From positions 14,914,119 to 14,978,118 of the forward strand of contig OX031071.1 in the NCBI GenBank assembly GCA_943736015.1: a DNA stretch of 64,000 nt. Direction: 5' to 3'. Origin of the DNA: Tridacna crocea (lineage: Eukaryota > Mollusca > Bivalvia > Cardiida > Cardiidae). How positions within the stretch are numbered: the stretch's first letter is position 1; each line of letters begins with the position of its first letter. Of the stretch, positions 45,701 to 60,700 are shown one piece after another. Under the pieces are notes generated by a model. It was not told where the DNA came from and searched no databases. It saw only the letters and a program-made list of their open reading frames with translations. The position numbers and the translations under genes are program-made.

Positions 45701-48700
45701 CACATTCACAAACACTAACAGTGGATTCGTATTCTCTTGTATCATATGGGGCTGAAAATATAAGCATAACCCATGGTTGAGGATATTTCATTTTCAAATC
45801 TCACCCACAGTAGTGGATACTACCTTATCTCTTTAATCAAATGACAAAATGTTGGACTTGTTCGAATTGAAAGCATGTGCAGACAACAAAATAAAGGTGA
45901 ATCAAAATTTAATTTTGACTTTGGAAAGGTAGAAAACATTGTGGGAAAAGGAAAAAATGCTGGTTACCAGCATTTTCTCCTTTTCCCACAATGTTTTCAT
46001 ATGGCTTCTTTCTCAGGGTTGTTAAAAGTTGTGATTATTTGGTAAACGGTTAAGACAAAACATACTACTTGCAACTTCAAAGACCAAAATCAGTCAAAAT
46101 CATTAGATTTTGACAGTCAAAGATACAGAGTTCCAGATCAGAGGGAGTGATGGTAGTCTTAATCTATTATTTCTCTTTGAAATCTATGTTGTGGGTACTC
46201 ATTAGAATCGTCTCAATGAGACAATTCTAGTGGGAAACCAAAATATACTTTTTAGTGAAGAATAATCAATATTTCAAATTTTGAAATCAAAATCAGTCCC
46301 TGTATCTGGAGCTCTGAATGATAACAACTGCACTTTCTTTGCAGTCTGATCTTAATCTTTGTCCTAATAAGCTCCTTTTTGTCTACATAGCCCTTTTCCA
46401 AACAATCTCCTATCTTTGCAAGCCTCAGGAAGAAGGTTTAGAAAACCAGTGAGGGAAAAGTAGAAAAGGCTGTCTTCATATATTTTCCCCTTTTTCCCAC
46501 AATGTTTTCTACTTCTACTACTGAAAATGTGGCCTCTATAGTGCACAAAAGTTTCAGACTGAATATCTGTCCTTTAGAGTGCACACAAGATTTTTACAAG
46601 ATAAGATGTATTTAACTACTCTTTGACCCAACATGACCCAAATTTCAAACACGTCAAAGATAATGTAAAGCCAAATACTCAACAAGTTTCATGAGTATCT
46701 GGCTGAAAGTGCGGCCTCAAGAGAGCATACAAGGTATTTTTGACAAGCAAATGACGCACATAGAAGGAACACAAGAGCTCATCTTCAGCACCTCCTGCTC
46801 GTGAGTGCTTTAACACATTACCACACAATCCCTACTTTTGACGACCCTGAGAAAGAAGCCTTTAGAAAACATTGTGGGGAAAAAGGAGAAAATGCTGGTA
46901 ACCAGCATTTTCTCCTTTTCCCAAAATGTTTTCTATCCTTCACAATACAAATTCTCCTTTTCCCACAATGTTTTCTATCCTTCACAATACAAATTTCAAA
47001 CTTTTAGACACTTTTATTTTGTCGTCTGCAAATGCTTTCGATTTGCATAAACCTAAAATTTTGTCGACTGGTAATGAGTTATGTATAGTAGAAGCAGTAC
47101 CTGTATATTAGGCAACAGAAGAACCAATAGCTGTTTATCGTCAAATTCTGCATCCTTCAGAATATTAAAAACCCTAGTGGCCCTCTCCGCTGTTGTGTAG
47201 TCTAATACAAGAGCACCATACTCATAGTATATAACATCAAACCCTTTCCATTTATTTCCTGAAATATAGAATTCCAGTTTGTATGTTATGTATTAACCCT
47301 TTACCACATAATGATGAGTTTTGACGACACTGAGGAGGAAGCTCTTTGAAAACATTGCAGGAAAAGGAGAAAATGTTGGTCACCAGCTTTTTTCTCCTTC
47401 TCCTGTAAAGTTTTCTACCCTATCAAAGAAAAATTTCTCTATTGTAGCCACTATAAAATTGTTCTCTGCAAATGTTTTTAATTTGTATAGGTCTAAAATT
47501 TTGCCATGTGGTAAAGGGTTAACCCTTTAGCACATGTCACAATTTTAGACCTATTCAAATTGAAATCGTTTGTAGCTGGTAATTTCATGGTGTCTCAAAT
47601 GACTCATTATTCATAAAAGAGTGGAAAACTTTGTGGAAAAAGGAGAAAATGCTGGTTACCAGCATTTTCTCCTTTTCCCACAATGTTTTCAGAAGTCTTT
47701 TTTTTTTTGTTCAAGAGCGTCAAAAGTTGGTATTGTGTGGTAAAGGGTCGACGACATCTTAAGTCAAGACTTGACTCCAAACCTCACTAACTTATGACTG
47801 TTACCATAATACTTGTGGAGGTTCAGAAGGCTTTGATGCATCCTACACTTTTGTTATAATGTAGTTTGTTGCTATGTAATTATTGGCTTTAATAGATATT
47901 TTGATATGAAATGTTCACTTCAGATTTATATTGGACTCTTAGATGAAAGACTGACTGTCTGGCTGTCTGACTAACATGACCTTATTTCTAAAGGAGGAGA
48001 AGCATGTAACAACAAGTCGCCAACATATAAAATGTCAAATAAGTGTCAGTTTGTCAATGAAAACTTGCATTTAACAATAAAACAAATTCCTGAACCTATC
48101 ATTTTCTTTTTATTTTAGAGGCGTCAGATGGTAACAAATGGTAATGCTGGTAACCAGCATTTTCTCCTTTTCCCACGATGTTTTCTACTCTTCATAAAAC
48201 AAATTTCAAATTTTCAGTCACTTTTGTCATTTGCAAATGCTTTCGATTTGGACAAGCCTAAAATATTGTTGTTTGGTAATGAGTTAAGGGCCCAAAAATC
48301 CACCCCTCCAACGTAACTCTTCCAACAAGGGTTTCCTGGTTAAACTTTGTATAAGATGTAAGTGACAAACAACAGTACACAATTACCTTTGCCAATGATG
48401 TCCAATAATATTTTTTCGTACTGTCGTTGTGACAAGCCTGTCGGTAAATTCCCGACAAATAACGATATACTTGGCCCATGTGGATCGTCCCTCTGCTGGA
48501 GGTAATAACGTGTCATTTGATTTTGTCGCAAAGATTCCTGTGGAAAACAAGCCAGTAAAGCAATACTTAATCATCTGCATGTTGTCACAAGGATAACATA
48601 GATCTGTACATGAGAAATGTTTCTTATCCTTTTAAGAGCAATTTTCCTTAATTTGTATTTTGTCGTTTGCAAATGCTTTGTATTCATGTCGGTTTTGTAA

Positions 48701-51700
48701 TGAGTTTAAACCTTCCCTAACAGCACAATTTTGGCCATTTCCTTACTAGAACATTCACAGACAAAACAAATTTTGATTAAATTATGAAAAGGAGGAATTG
48801 CTCTACAAGCACCTTTTCTCACCAAGGTTTCCAAAGCAGTTTTCTCTAAGGGTAGTTGAATTTTGTTTAGTATAGGTTTTATGACCCCTGAAAAAGGATG
48901 CTTTGGAAAACATTGTAAGAAAAGGAGAACATGTTGGTAATCATGTTTACCTTTCAGAGACTCCCATAACCAAAAGCATTTCTTTTTTACATGCACAGGA
49001 ACAGTGATGCAGTGCTGAAGCCTTAAAAGAATACTACTTTGTGTTACATTTCCCGTTAGCTTTTGACGCTTCAGCACTGTTCATTGAACCAAGATCAAAA
49101 GTTGCACTTGATCAATACAGTCACATGCACACTCACAATTCTCACACAGTGTGGTTTTTTTTCACAATAATATACAAAAGTATGTTTTTTTTGTCCACAT
49201 AATAGTGAAAAAATACCATATTAAGAAAAAGTAATCATTGATTTGTCTAATACTAGTGTTAAAATCTTTTTGTTTTTGTACATATATCAATAATAGGTGT
49301 ACAATAATAGGTGTAAAAATTTAGAATCTGTATCTACATTTTTGTTTAATGTTTTCAGTTACTAATACAGATTACTAATACCAAATTGTAAGGTGCATTG
49401 AGGGATGGCCACGACCCTCATGTACCATTTTGATGTGGACAATAATGTTTTAAAAAAAAATGTTTACCTTTCTGCTTTGTCTGATAAGATCCCAGGGTTT
49501 GTCCCCATGATCCAGGGTCCTCTCTGTCACCCCTTTATCTAACAGCACTTCTATTAAACTAAATTTGTTGGGTTCCATATCCTAGAAACACACATAAATG
49601 GCAAAATTGAAATGAATGTCAAAGTTTACTCCTAACTCTTTTTACCACACGAGAAAAATTAAGACTTGTCCATATTGACAGCATTTGCAGATGACAATTT
49701 AAATGTGATCCAACTGCAGAAATATGCATCTGATAAAGTTGAAAACATTGTGGGAAAAGGAGAAAATGCTGATTACCAGCATTTTCTCCTTTTTCCCCAT
49801 AGTTTTCGAAGGGGTTCTTATTTACGGTCGTTAAAAGACATGTTTGTGTGGTAATGGGTGAAACCATTTACCAAAGAATCGAGATTTTTAATACCCCTAT
49901 GGAAGAAAGCTTTATAAAAATTGTGGAAAAAAGAGAAAAGGCTTATTATCAGTGCGGTAATTTTCCCACATTGTTTCCTGCACTTCTATAGACAAATTTA
50001 ATCTCGTTTTTGATTGCTATCAATCCAGACCAGTCTTAAAAGTTGTCTTCTGATACAAGGTCAACCCTTTTACAACACAATCCCAACTTTTAGTGACCCT
50101 GAAGAACAAACTTTTGAAAGCTCTGGACCAGCTCTGCCAGTGGCAATCAAACCAAAATTACCAAATCAAAATCTAAATGTTATAACTTTAGAGCCAAAGA
50201 GGGCTCTTCCTTTCTGTTCAAATGTTAAGGTAAAAGATGAAAGAATGCATACTTCAAGTCCAAACTTTTTCAGAGCTGTTCGTATTACATCTTCTATTGT
50301 GGATTGACTGGTTATAGTAACATTTTTATGGCCCGAGGAACACCTGGAAATAGAAAAATTACATACAAAGGCATAAAGCGAATCATCCATCAACACATAA
50401 AAAGCCTTTCAGAGCTGTACTTTCTTTTGTAGCCACAATAACTTAACTCTTTACCCATTAGGCATTTCTATGGTATCTCTAATTGACCCTAATAACAGGA
50501 AGGATGAAGCCGTTTCTTATGTGTATATGACACCTTTTGATAGCATAGAAAACATTGAGACAAAAGGTGAAATTGCTCATCACGAGCAATTTCATCTTTT
50601 GCCACAATGTTTTCCAAAGGCTCCAACAAGCAATGCGTAGAAATGAGTATCTATGGAGTAAAGGGTTAATCTGATGGCAAATCTTGTGCAATCTGGTGTT
50701 TGATCTATAATGTCAGTTTTTCTGGGAAATTTATAGTAAGATCAACCTTCAAGTGCCATGTTTTTAGTGGTCTTCTCTCTAGACTGAAAATACCTGTGAA
50801 AATTATGCACCTCTCTAAGAGTTGATTGACTCAACAGGTCTAATTAGTGTTAACAAAGAAGTACATATAGATCAGAATCAAATGCCCAGAAAAAAAATTG
50901 AAATAAAAGAACTGAATCTTCACATTTTATCTAAGTTCAATGGTAAGAAAAACTGTCATGTTTGTAAACATATACTTAGGTTTATATCCAAAAAATTTTC
51001 CTTTAATCACAACTTTCTCCAAAAATTTGCATAAAAGGTTTTATAAACCATGTCAAAATTTTCCCTGTTGTTGTTTCATTCTTACAAGAATGATTTCAAA
51101 ATTTTCAACTGCAAAGTCATTTTCCTAATTCTAAGTACCAGACAGACTAAAACCAATGACAACCGTAATAGAAAACAAGATCCTTACTTCAAAGCCCCTG
51201 GGTAGACCTTAATTTGTCCCTTATCAGGGTCCCTTTCTCTGTATCGCAGGAATATGGATGGACGTTTTCCATCAGGAGTTCGTAACTGTGCCCGAATAGG
51301 AGTGTTCTCATCTAATTCTTTCTCACCTAGAAGCGAAGCTGTAGAGATGACAAGATGTATGTAACATTCCTACGATTAGTAAATGCCACCTGAACATCCC
51401 AACAACCTTCTTATACATTAAAAAATACTCTTACTCTTTAACTTAAAACAAACAACAAAATTTTGGACTAGTCCAAATTGAAAGCATTGCAGACTACAAA
51501 ATAAATGTGCATCAAAATTTGAAATTTGATTTGGAAAGCGTAGAAAACATAGTGGGAAAAGGAGAAAATGCTGGTTACCAAAGGCGTTCTTTCTCAGGGT
51601 CGTTAAAAGTCGGGTTTGTGTGGTAAAGAGATAACAACAAAGCATTTGAATGTCCCAAACCGAAAGCATTTGCATATGATTACAAATGTGACTCAAAATC

Positions 51701-54700
51701 TGAATTTTCTTTCTTTGTAGAGTAGAAAGCATTGTGGGAAAAGGAGAACATGCTGGCTAGCAATATTTTCTCCCTTTTCCACAATGTTTTCGAAATGCTT
51801 CTTTCTTAAAAAAAACATTTAACTCTTTTACCATACAATCCCGACCTTTAACGACCTTGAGATGGAAGCCTTTGAAAACATAGCGGGAAATGAGATGTAT
51901 CATTGAGATACATCAAATCTGTGATGTATCAAATCACCCCTGAATAATCTTGTAACATTTCAGTTATTAATCAATACAGCACAAACACTAATCTCACCCT
52001 TTTACATTTTTCAAACTCTTATGACATTCATGTAGGCAGTTATACCATTACCGAACGACAATATTTTAGACTGGTCCAAATTGAAAGCATTTGCAGACAT
52101 CAAAATAAAAGTGACTATCAATTTCCCACAATGTTTTATGAAGGATAGAAAACATTGTGGGAAAAGGAGAAAATACTGGTAACCAGCATTTTCTCCATTT
52201 CCCACAATGTTTTCTAAAGGCTTCTTTCTCAGGGATGTCAAAAGTAGGGATTGTGTGGTAATGGGTTAACACTTCGCAAAAATTCATACTTTAAGAGTTA
52301 ATTGAAATATATTCATACTCTATTCCCACATTAATCCATCGTATTATAGTCGATACAGCCACTACAACACTCCTTACCAAACAACAGATTTTTTAGACTT
52401 GTCCAAATTAAAAGCATTTACAGATGACCCAATGATTTTGACTGAAAATCCAAAATTGGTTTTGTGACCGGTAGAAAATATTAGTTACCAGCATCCTTTT
52501 CCTTCCCTGGATACTAGACCAAACAGCTATAGAGTTAGAGCACTGAAACAATTTTTGAAACAAATATATGACCTTGACATTTGACCCAAAAGCGATAGGG
52601 TCATAAACAACACTTGAATCAAGTTTCTGGATCCTAGGTCATACAGCTTTTGTGTTAGAAAGTTAGAAACAAAAACAAGGAGGCCAGACTGACCGATCGA
52701 TGGACAGACAGATGGACATTCACACCTACATTGAGAAACCAGTATACCCTCCCACCCTGTAGTGTATTGATTTAGTGATATTAAGACTACTTTTGGCATA
52801 GAAATTGTAAGCTTTTTCTACTTGTATGTTCTGCACATGCGCAGACAGATTAAATTCGATGGCTGACCAACATGGTTGTTGTTTCCTCGCACAATGGTTA
52901 AATCCAGTTCATCCTACTAATGTGGTCTACGAAACATTATACACCCTAATCCCCATCATAGGTTTAAGGTATAACAACAACTTAGTTGTGCCTCAAATGG
53001 TAAGACTCTCCACTGAGGGTTCTAATGACCTAATCAAAAGAAAATTGTATATAGTGTAGTTTCATTACCTATTTCAGAAGCTTCAGTGACATAGTAATTC
53101 TTGGGGTCATCAGATATGTGGAATGTTTTCAGAGCTGCCTCCTGAAACAGAGTGAAAATCAAATCAAAGCACTGACAGCACTGAAGGGATTATTTGTGTA
53201 TAAAAATTTGTGAAATTCAAAAGGCCTTCATGGTGTGAATCTGAATAATCTTGTTAGTTACACTACTACTTCAAGTCTCATACTACTTTAACCTCAGCAA
53301 CAAAGAGAACACAAAGTCAAGTATTGCACCAAAACACTATGTTAACCCTTTACCAAATGACAAATTTACAGACTGGTCAAAATTGAAAGCAGTTGCCGAC
53401 AACAAAATAAGCGTGATTGTAAAATTGAAATTTGATTCAGGCGGGGTAGAAAATATTGTGGAAAAAAGGAGAAAATGCTGGCTACCACCATTTTCTCCTT
53501 TTCCCACAATGTTTTCAAAAGGCTTCTACCTCTGGGTCATCAAAAGCTGTCATTGTGTGGTAAAGCATTAAACCTTTTAATACACAATCTTGAGTTTCAA
53601 CCACTTGGAAAATGAACTTTTGAAAATTTTGACGGGGGAGTCCAGAACATGCAAGGGACCAGTACTTTCTTCTCCCACCACTGTTTTCTTTCTGAGACAT
53701 ATCTAACTGACAAGTCTGAAATGTTCGCATCTCATAAAAAGTAACATTAAATCCTAAAAGGCCTACAATCCTTTTAGATTTAACAGACATGAACAAGAGT
53801 ATAAGACAAAAGTACCAATGCTTACAAGCCGCCCCTTTTTTGGTGAAAATTTAACTTTTTACCAAACAACAAAATTCTAGGCAATTCTTTAAGCATATGT
53901 GGACGACAACGTAAATGCGACTCAAAAACCGAAACTTGACCTTGGAACAGTACAAAACATAGTAGGAAAAAGAGAAAATTCAGGAAATATCAGGATTTCG
54001 TGATTACAGATCCAATGCAACTGATGATCCATGAAAAAGAGACATATCTAACCCCTTACCAAACATTACCTATTTTTTAAGACCCTGAGATAGAAGCCTT
54101 TTGAAAACATTGTGGGAAAAGGAGAAAATGCTGGTAACCAGTATTTTCTCTTTTTCCCACAATGTTTTCTACCCCATTGAATACAGATTTCAATTTTTGA
54201 GTAACATTTCTTTTGTTGTCTGCAAGTGCTTTCACTTTGGACCACCCAGAAATTTTGTCGTTTGGTAAAGGGTTAAAAGCCTATTGACCATATTTATTTG
54301 AATTATGAACAAAATGGTTCTTACTCACCAGAATGGCTTGGGCAGGGGCATTTTTTGGAACGGAGACGGTCCTGTACAGCCTTCTCTTCATGGAAGCATT
54401 GCCGTCAAATACACGAATTATCTCAGCTGCAAATATAAATATTATTTTGTGTAACCCATTCCATCATATATTGTAATGTGTGTACAAGTGAAACTTCTTT
54501 AGCCCATTACCACACAATCCCTACTTTTGACGCCCCTGAGAAAGAAACCTTTAGAAAACATTGGGGGAAAAGGAGAAAATGCTGGTAACCAGCATTTTCT
54601 CCTTTTCCCACAATGTTTTCTACCCGTCACAAAACAAGTTTCAAATTTTCAGTCACTTTTATTTTGTCGTCTGCAAATGCTTTCAATTTGGACAAACCTA

Positions 54701-57700
54701 AAATATTGTCATTTGGTAATGAGTTAAAATATTACATGAAAATGTTTTATACCCTATTCACTTATTTGTACCAGTTACAGATTTGTCATCTGCAAATGCT
54801 TTCAGTTTATAGGTCTGCCAAAATCAAAGTCAGGTGCTTGTTAACATCAAATAATACACAGCAATCTGTCCTCATTCATTACCATTTAACCCTTTCCTAA
54901 ACAACAAATTCTGGATCCTTCTAAACCGAAAGAGTTCGCAGACGACAATTTTGGATTTGGAGAAAATTGCAGAAAGTTCTCAAAAAGGGTAGAAAACACT
55001 GTGAGAAAAGGAGAAATAGCTCGTTATGAGCAATTTCTCCTTTTCCCACAGTATTTTCAAAGACTTTTACTGCAGACACGTAAAAACCAGGGCTTGTTTG
55101 GGAAAGGGTTAACTCTTTACCACACAATCTCGACTTTTAACAACCCTAAGACAGAAGCCTATTGAAAACATTGTAGGAAAAGGCAAAAATGCTGGTAACC
55201 AGCCTTTTCTCCTTTTCCCAAATTGTTTTCTACCCTTCCAAAGACAAATTTCAATTTTTTTACCCATACTTAGGTTGTCATCTGCAAATGCTTTAGATTT
55301 GGACAAGCCTAAAATATTGCCATTTGGTAATGAATTAAACCATGAAACCATTATTTATGACTCTTGTCATTCCAGATGTTTTTAACCCTGTCAAAGTTAA
55401 CCTTTTACCTGACATTCCAATTTTCCATTTCAGCAGCAAATAAAGATATAATGTAAAAAATATGGACAAATGAGGATACAAATATCTAATTGAGTGGAAA
55501 CATTGTGGGAAAAGGAGAAATTGCTCGTTACGAGCAATTTCTCCTTTTCCCACAATGTTTTCAAAAGCTGTCTGTTGTTGATACGTCTAAATGAGTATCT
55601 ACGGAGTAAAGGGTTAAGTTCCATCATTTGATCAACTTTTAGTGTGTTTTATAAATGTGTTTAACCCCTATCCTGCTAAATAACTGAAAGAAAATTTTCA
55701 ATTCCATAGAAAACAAAAAAAAAACAGTGCTATTTCAAAGTTATGTTTTGGGGAAAGGAAATTTTCAATTCCATAGAAAAAAAAGACTAAAACAGTGCTA
55801 TTTCAAAATTATGTTATGGGAAATAGTATCTCCTTTATCGGACAGTGTGGATAAAGGGTTAGGCTGCACATTCCAAGCAGCCTGACCTTTGATCTACACT
55901 GTCCGCAAAAGGTCAGTAAGTCACACTTAGCAGCCTAGGGGTCAAGTTTGTCTGGTTTAGAACTAAATCATCTAGTAAAGTTTGTAGAAAGTTGCATTCC
56001 TGTAATTAATTCTTTACCACATGACAAAATTTTAGACAGGTTCAAATTGAAAGCATTTGCAGACGACAAAATAAAGGTGACTGAAAAATTGAAATTTGTT
56101 CTGGGAAGGGTAGAAAACACTGTGGGAAAAGGAGAAAATGCTGGTTACGAGCATTTTCTCCTTTTCCTACAGTGTTTTCAAAAGGCTTCTTTCTCAGGGG
56201 CGTCAAAAGTAGGGATTGTGTGGTAATGGGTTAATCCTTTCACTAACAATGACGACTTTTTACAACCCTTGGAAAGAAGCCTTTAGAAAACATTGTGAGA
56301 AAAGGAGAAAATGCTGGTTACCAGCATTTTCTCCTTTTCCCACAGTGTTTTCTACCCTATCAATAAACAACTGCACCAATTGAGCCACAATGAAATAGTT
56401 GTCTGCAAATGCTTTCAGTTTGGACAGGGCTAAGTTTTGTTGTCTGATAAAGGGTTAAAGTATGATTCTTATTCAAAATTCTAGACACTCTGCAACATTA
56501 CTTACATTCGGAATCTTTCTCTTTGTCTTTACCATCTTTATCTTTCGGAGATTTCCTCTCCCTATCTTCCTCGTCGTTTCTGGAGTCTCCGCTTGAGGAC
56601 CAGTCTTCCGATATAGTCCGCGCTGAAATTACACATGTACAATAATGTGAGGTGTTTATGACATATAAAGCCTAGTATTTGCATAAAACAGACAAACATG
56701 TGGACAGACTGGCATGTAAACAAGCAGGTAGCCTAATTACTGTTTATCAATCCTAGAAGCTAAAAAATTAATTAACGTAGAGATTCCAAGGCAATAGTGA
56801 AAACCATTACTTTATAATTTAGAAATTTTGCTTGTCAGAGACATTCACCATACAATACCAGTGTAGATCCAAGATCAGACTGCACATGATCTTGATCTAC
56901 ACTGTCTGCAGCATCCCTCCAAGTTGCACTTAGCAGCCCATGTGCTAGAAATTTTGAAGAGGCATGACAAACAATCATTTTATACAAGTAATTTTTTTTT
57001 GCATCTGAATGGCAAGAAAAATAAATATAAATAGATTAAATACTAATTCAAGTCTACAACTGAAGTTTCATTTACCCTATCCAAGGCAGTCCAATGTTTT
57101 ACCTGTTAACATACCTATTGAAACCCAAACAGATACTTTCAGTCTAGATATAAAACCGAAATGATTAAAATATCAAGGCTGCTTTAACCCTTTACCATAC
57201 GACAAATTTTTGGACTGGTCCAAATTGAGAGAATTTGCAGACGACAAAATAAATGTAACTGAAAAGTTAAAATTTGCGATGGGAAGGGTAGAAAACATTG
57301 TGGGAAAAGAAGAAAATGCTGGTTACCAGCATTTTCTCCTTTTCCCACAGTGTTTCTAAAAGGCTTCTTTCTCAGGGGCGTCAAAAGTAGGGATTGTGTG
57401 GTAATGGGTTAACCCTTTACTCCATAGATATTCATTTCTACGCATTGCTTGTTGGAGCCTATGGAAAACATTGTGGCAAAAGGTGAAATTGCTCGTGACG
57501 AGCAATTTCACCTTTTGCCACCATGTTTTCTATGCTATCAAAAGGTGTCATATACACATAAGAAACAGCTTCATCCTTGCTGTTATTTAGCATCAATTAG
57601 AGATACCACAGAAATGCCTTATGGGGTAAAGGGTTAATTCTGCATTACATGGTAAAGCAACCACTGTAGATCAAGATCAGACTGCTTAGTTTGTGCAATT

Positions 57701-60700
57701 TGATTTTTATCTTCAATGTGCACTTTTAGTGTTAAACTCCTGTGGAAGGCAGCAGTAGAAAACATTATGGGAAAAGAAGAAAATACTAGCAGAAAGCATT
57801 TTCTCCTTTTTCCACAGTGTTTTCTACCATTCTAAGGACAAGAGTAAACATGTGAGAAGATACACTCATCACCTGCAAATGCTTTTAATTTGGACAAGAT
57901 TAAATATTGACATTTGAAACAGTGTTAAGATATGATTAACTTACTTGGTAAGTCTTCAAGTCCAAGGTAGGCAATAAAGAAAATAAAGTATAGGAGTTAT
58001 TGCTAGATTGATACAGTCAGCTTCTCAAAAATCTTAGTAATTCTGTTTTCTGATCTGTGTGTTTGTGTGGTGTTCAACACCACTTTCAACATTAATTCGG
58101 CTATCTTTCAGCCTCTAATGCACCTGTCCATGCTTTTCAAGATTTACCAGTGCTTTGCACAATGATCTTCCCAAGTCCCCTGACAGCTTTTCCAAAACCA
58201 TCATCAAAACAGTAATAAGTGAAGAGAGAGGGATTATACCCTGCGGCAATGACATTCGTCAATCCTCGAAAATAATTTGGCCGAAATGGGGATTTCAACA
58301 TGTTAATGATTGTGCTGACTCTGCTCTTTTTTATAAACATCATCAACATACCAGAACAAAGTTATTCATCAACCATTCTGAAGTACATTCTTAGTCTTGT
58401 TCTTCAGGATTTTCTAAATCTGAAAGTAACAGAACTTCAGATTGGCTAAACCATTTTGGTTTAGCCAATCAGAAGTTGTGTGACTTTCAATTCATAAAAT
58501 CTTGGAAATTAAGACAGAGAACATTCTTCAGAATGGTTGGTGAATATGGACCCAGAAGGGCAGGTATCACCTGACATGCTTCATGCATATCTAGATTGAA
58601 AATGTAGCCTCAAGACTGCACACACAGACATTTCCTTTTTGTCCGAGTGACCTACTTTTTAACCAGACATGACCTAATTTAGAACTTGTCTGATAAATCA
58701 CCAAGCTGACATTCTAACCAATTTTCATTAGTATCAGGCTGAAGATATGTCCTCTACAGTGCAACCAAGGTTTTTCTAAGATTTGTCCCAATGACCTCTT
58801 TTTTGACCCAATTTGACCCAATTTTGAACTAAAGCTAGGTTCATTCAAGACATATTTTTGACCAAGTTTCATGAAAGTCAGGATAAAAAATGTGCCCTGA
58901 AGAGTTCACACAGGATTTTTCTAACATTCTGTCCCAATGACCTACTTTAGATAATACACGTACATGACCCAAATTTCAAGCAATACTAGATATCAAGACA
59001 AGCCTTTCAGACCAATTTTTCAGAAAATTTTGCTCCTGTGTGCACACAAGATTTTTCATGATTTATCACAAGACCTCTGGGTTTTTTTTAAATCAGTCCA
59101 GCCTACTGTCACTCAATATTGCAAGTCATTGAGCCATGCTCTAGAAAAAGGGGGTTTATCTCTTTACTAAAGGACAGCATTTTAGACTGCTCCAAATTGA
59201 AAGCACTTGCAGAAGACGAAATAAAAGTAATTCAAAAATTGAAATTTGTTTCCAGTAGGGTAGAAAACATTGTGGGAAAAGGAGAAAATGCTGGTTACCA
59301 GTATTTCTCCTTTTCCCATAATATTTTCAAAAGGCTCCATCTCAGGGTCGTAAAAACCAAGGATTGTTCGGTACAGAGTTAACTCTTTACCACACAATCC
59401 CTACTTTCAACGACCCTGAAAAAAAAAGCCTTTGAAAACATTGTGGGAAAAGGAGAAATGCTGATGACCAACATTTTCTCCTTTTCCCACTATGTTTTCT
59501 ACCCTACTGGAAACAAATTTCAAATTTTTGGGTTACATTCATTTTGTCATCTGCAAATGCTTTCATTTTGGACTAGTTCAAAATTTTGTTGTTTGGTACA
59601 GAGTTAAGGTATTTTCATGATGCATGATACTAGGGTAGTCACCACAAAATCATTGATTTGTCTTACAAATGACTGAATCTGTAAGTAATACGATCTTAGA
59701 TATTTAGCCCACCCGGGTGGCTCAGTGGTGAGAATGTCAGACTTATAACCTGGTGGTTGTGAGTTCGATACCCGGTTGAGGTGAACTTTCTTTCCGGCAT
59801 ATTTTTGCCTCTCACCTCTGCTGAAGCATGTGAGAAAAGTAGTCGGTGGCTTTGGAAAGAAAGTAATGTAAGTACCGGTGTGGGAAAGCCAGGAAACACA
59901 TGTGCGTCACCGACCGCCATAATATGACCTTAGCTGTTAAAGTGGCGTTTAGCCCCAATACAATCAACCATACAATCAATTAAAAAATCTTAGACGTTTA
60001 GAAAATTAAACAAGAACAGAATGTTTTGACCCATGTCTGCCTACAAAGACCAGGCCAATACTTTTTGGAGCTGCATCAAGCCCCATTTTCAGATGACATG
60101 GCTCAATTACGGTGCATGTCATTCCTAATTCATTCATTCTCAATCACATTCACCCTTTACCCCATTAGGCATTTCTATGGTATCTCTAATTGACCCTAAA
60201 TAACAGTAAGGATGAAGCAGTTTCTTAAGTGTATACGACACCTTTTGACAGCATAGTAAACATTGTGACAAAAGGTGTAATTGCTCGTCAAGAGCAATTT
60301 CACCTTTTGCCACAATGTTTTCCAAAAGCTACAAGCAATGCGTAGAAATGAGTATCTATGGAGTAAAGGGTTAAGTGAATGCATTTACCCATTACCATAC
60401 AATCCCTCCTTTTGACGACCCTGAGAGAGAAATCTTAAAGGAGAAAACGCTGGTAACCAGCATTTTCTCCTTTTCCCACCATGTTTTCTACCCTTCACAA
60501 AACAAATTTAAGATTTTCAGTCACTTTCATTTTTCGTCTGCAAATGCTTTCGATTTGGACAAGTGTAAAATATTGTTGTTTGGTAATGAGTTAAGTGAAC
60601 ACATGTTTTCTCAGTGAATGAATAAACTATACATTTCTGCTGAAATAAGTTATGCAACCTATATTTCTAAATGTCATCTTGTTTTTTCTAACTTCAAAAA

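Noticed and set aside
52826-53059. Plus-strand frame of 77 codons beside a DGKQ exon
   Set aside because: No recognisable domain, and it overlaps DGKQ intron sequence on the opposite strand; probably chance.
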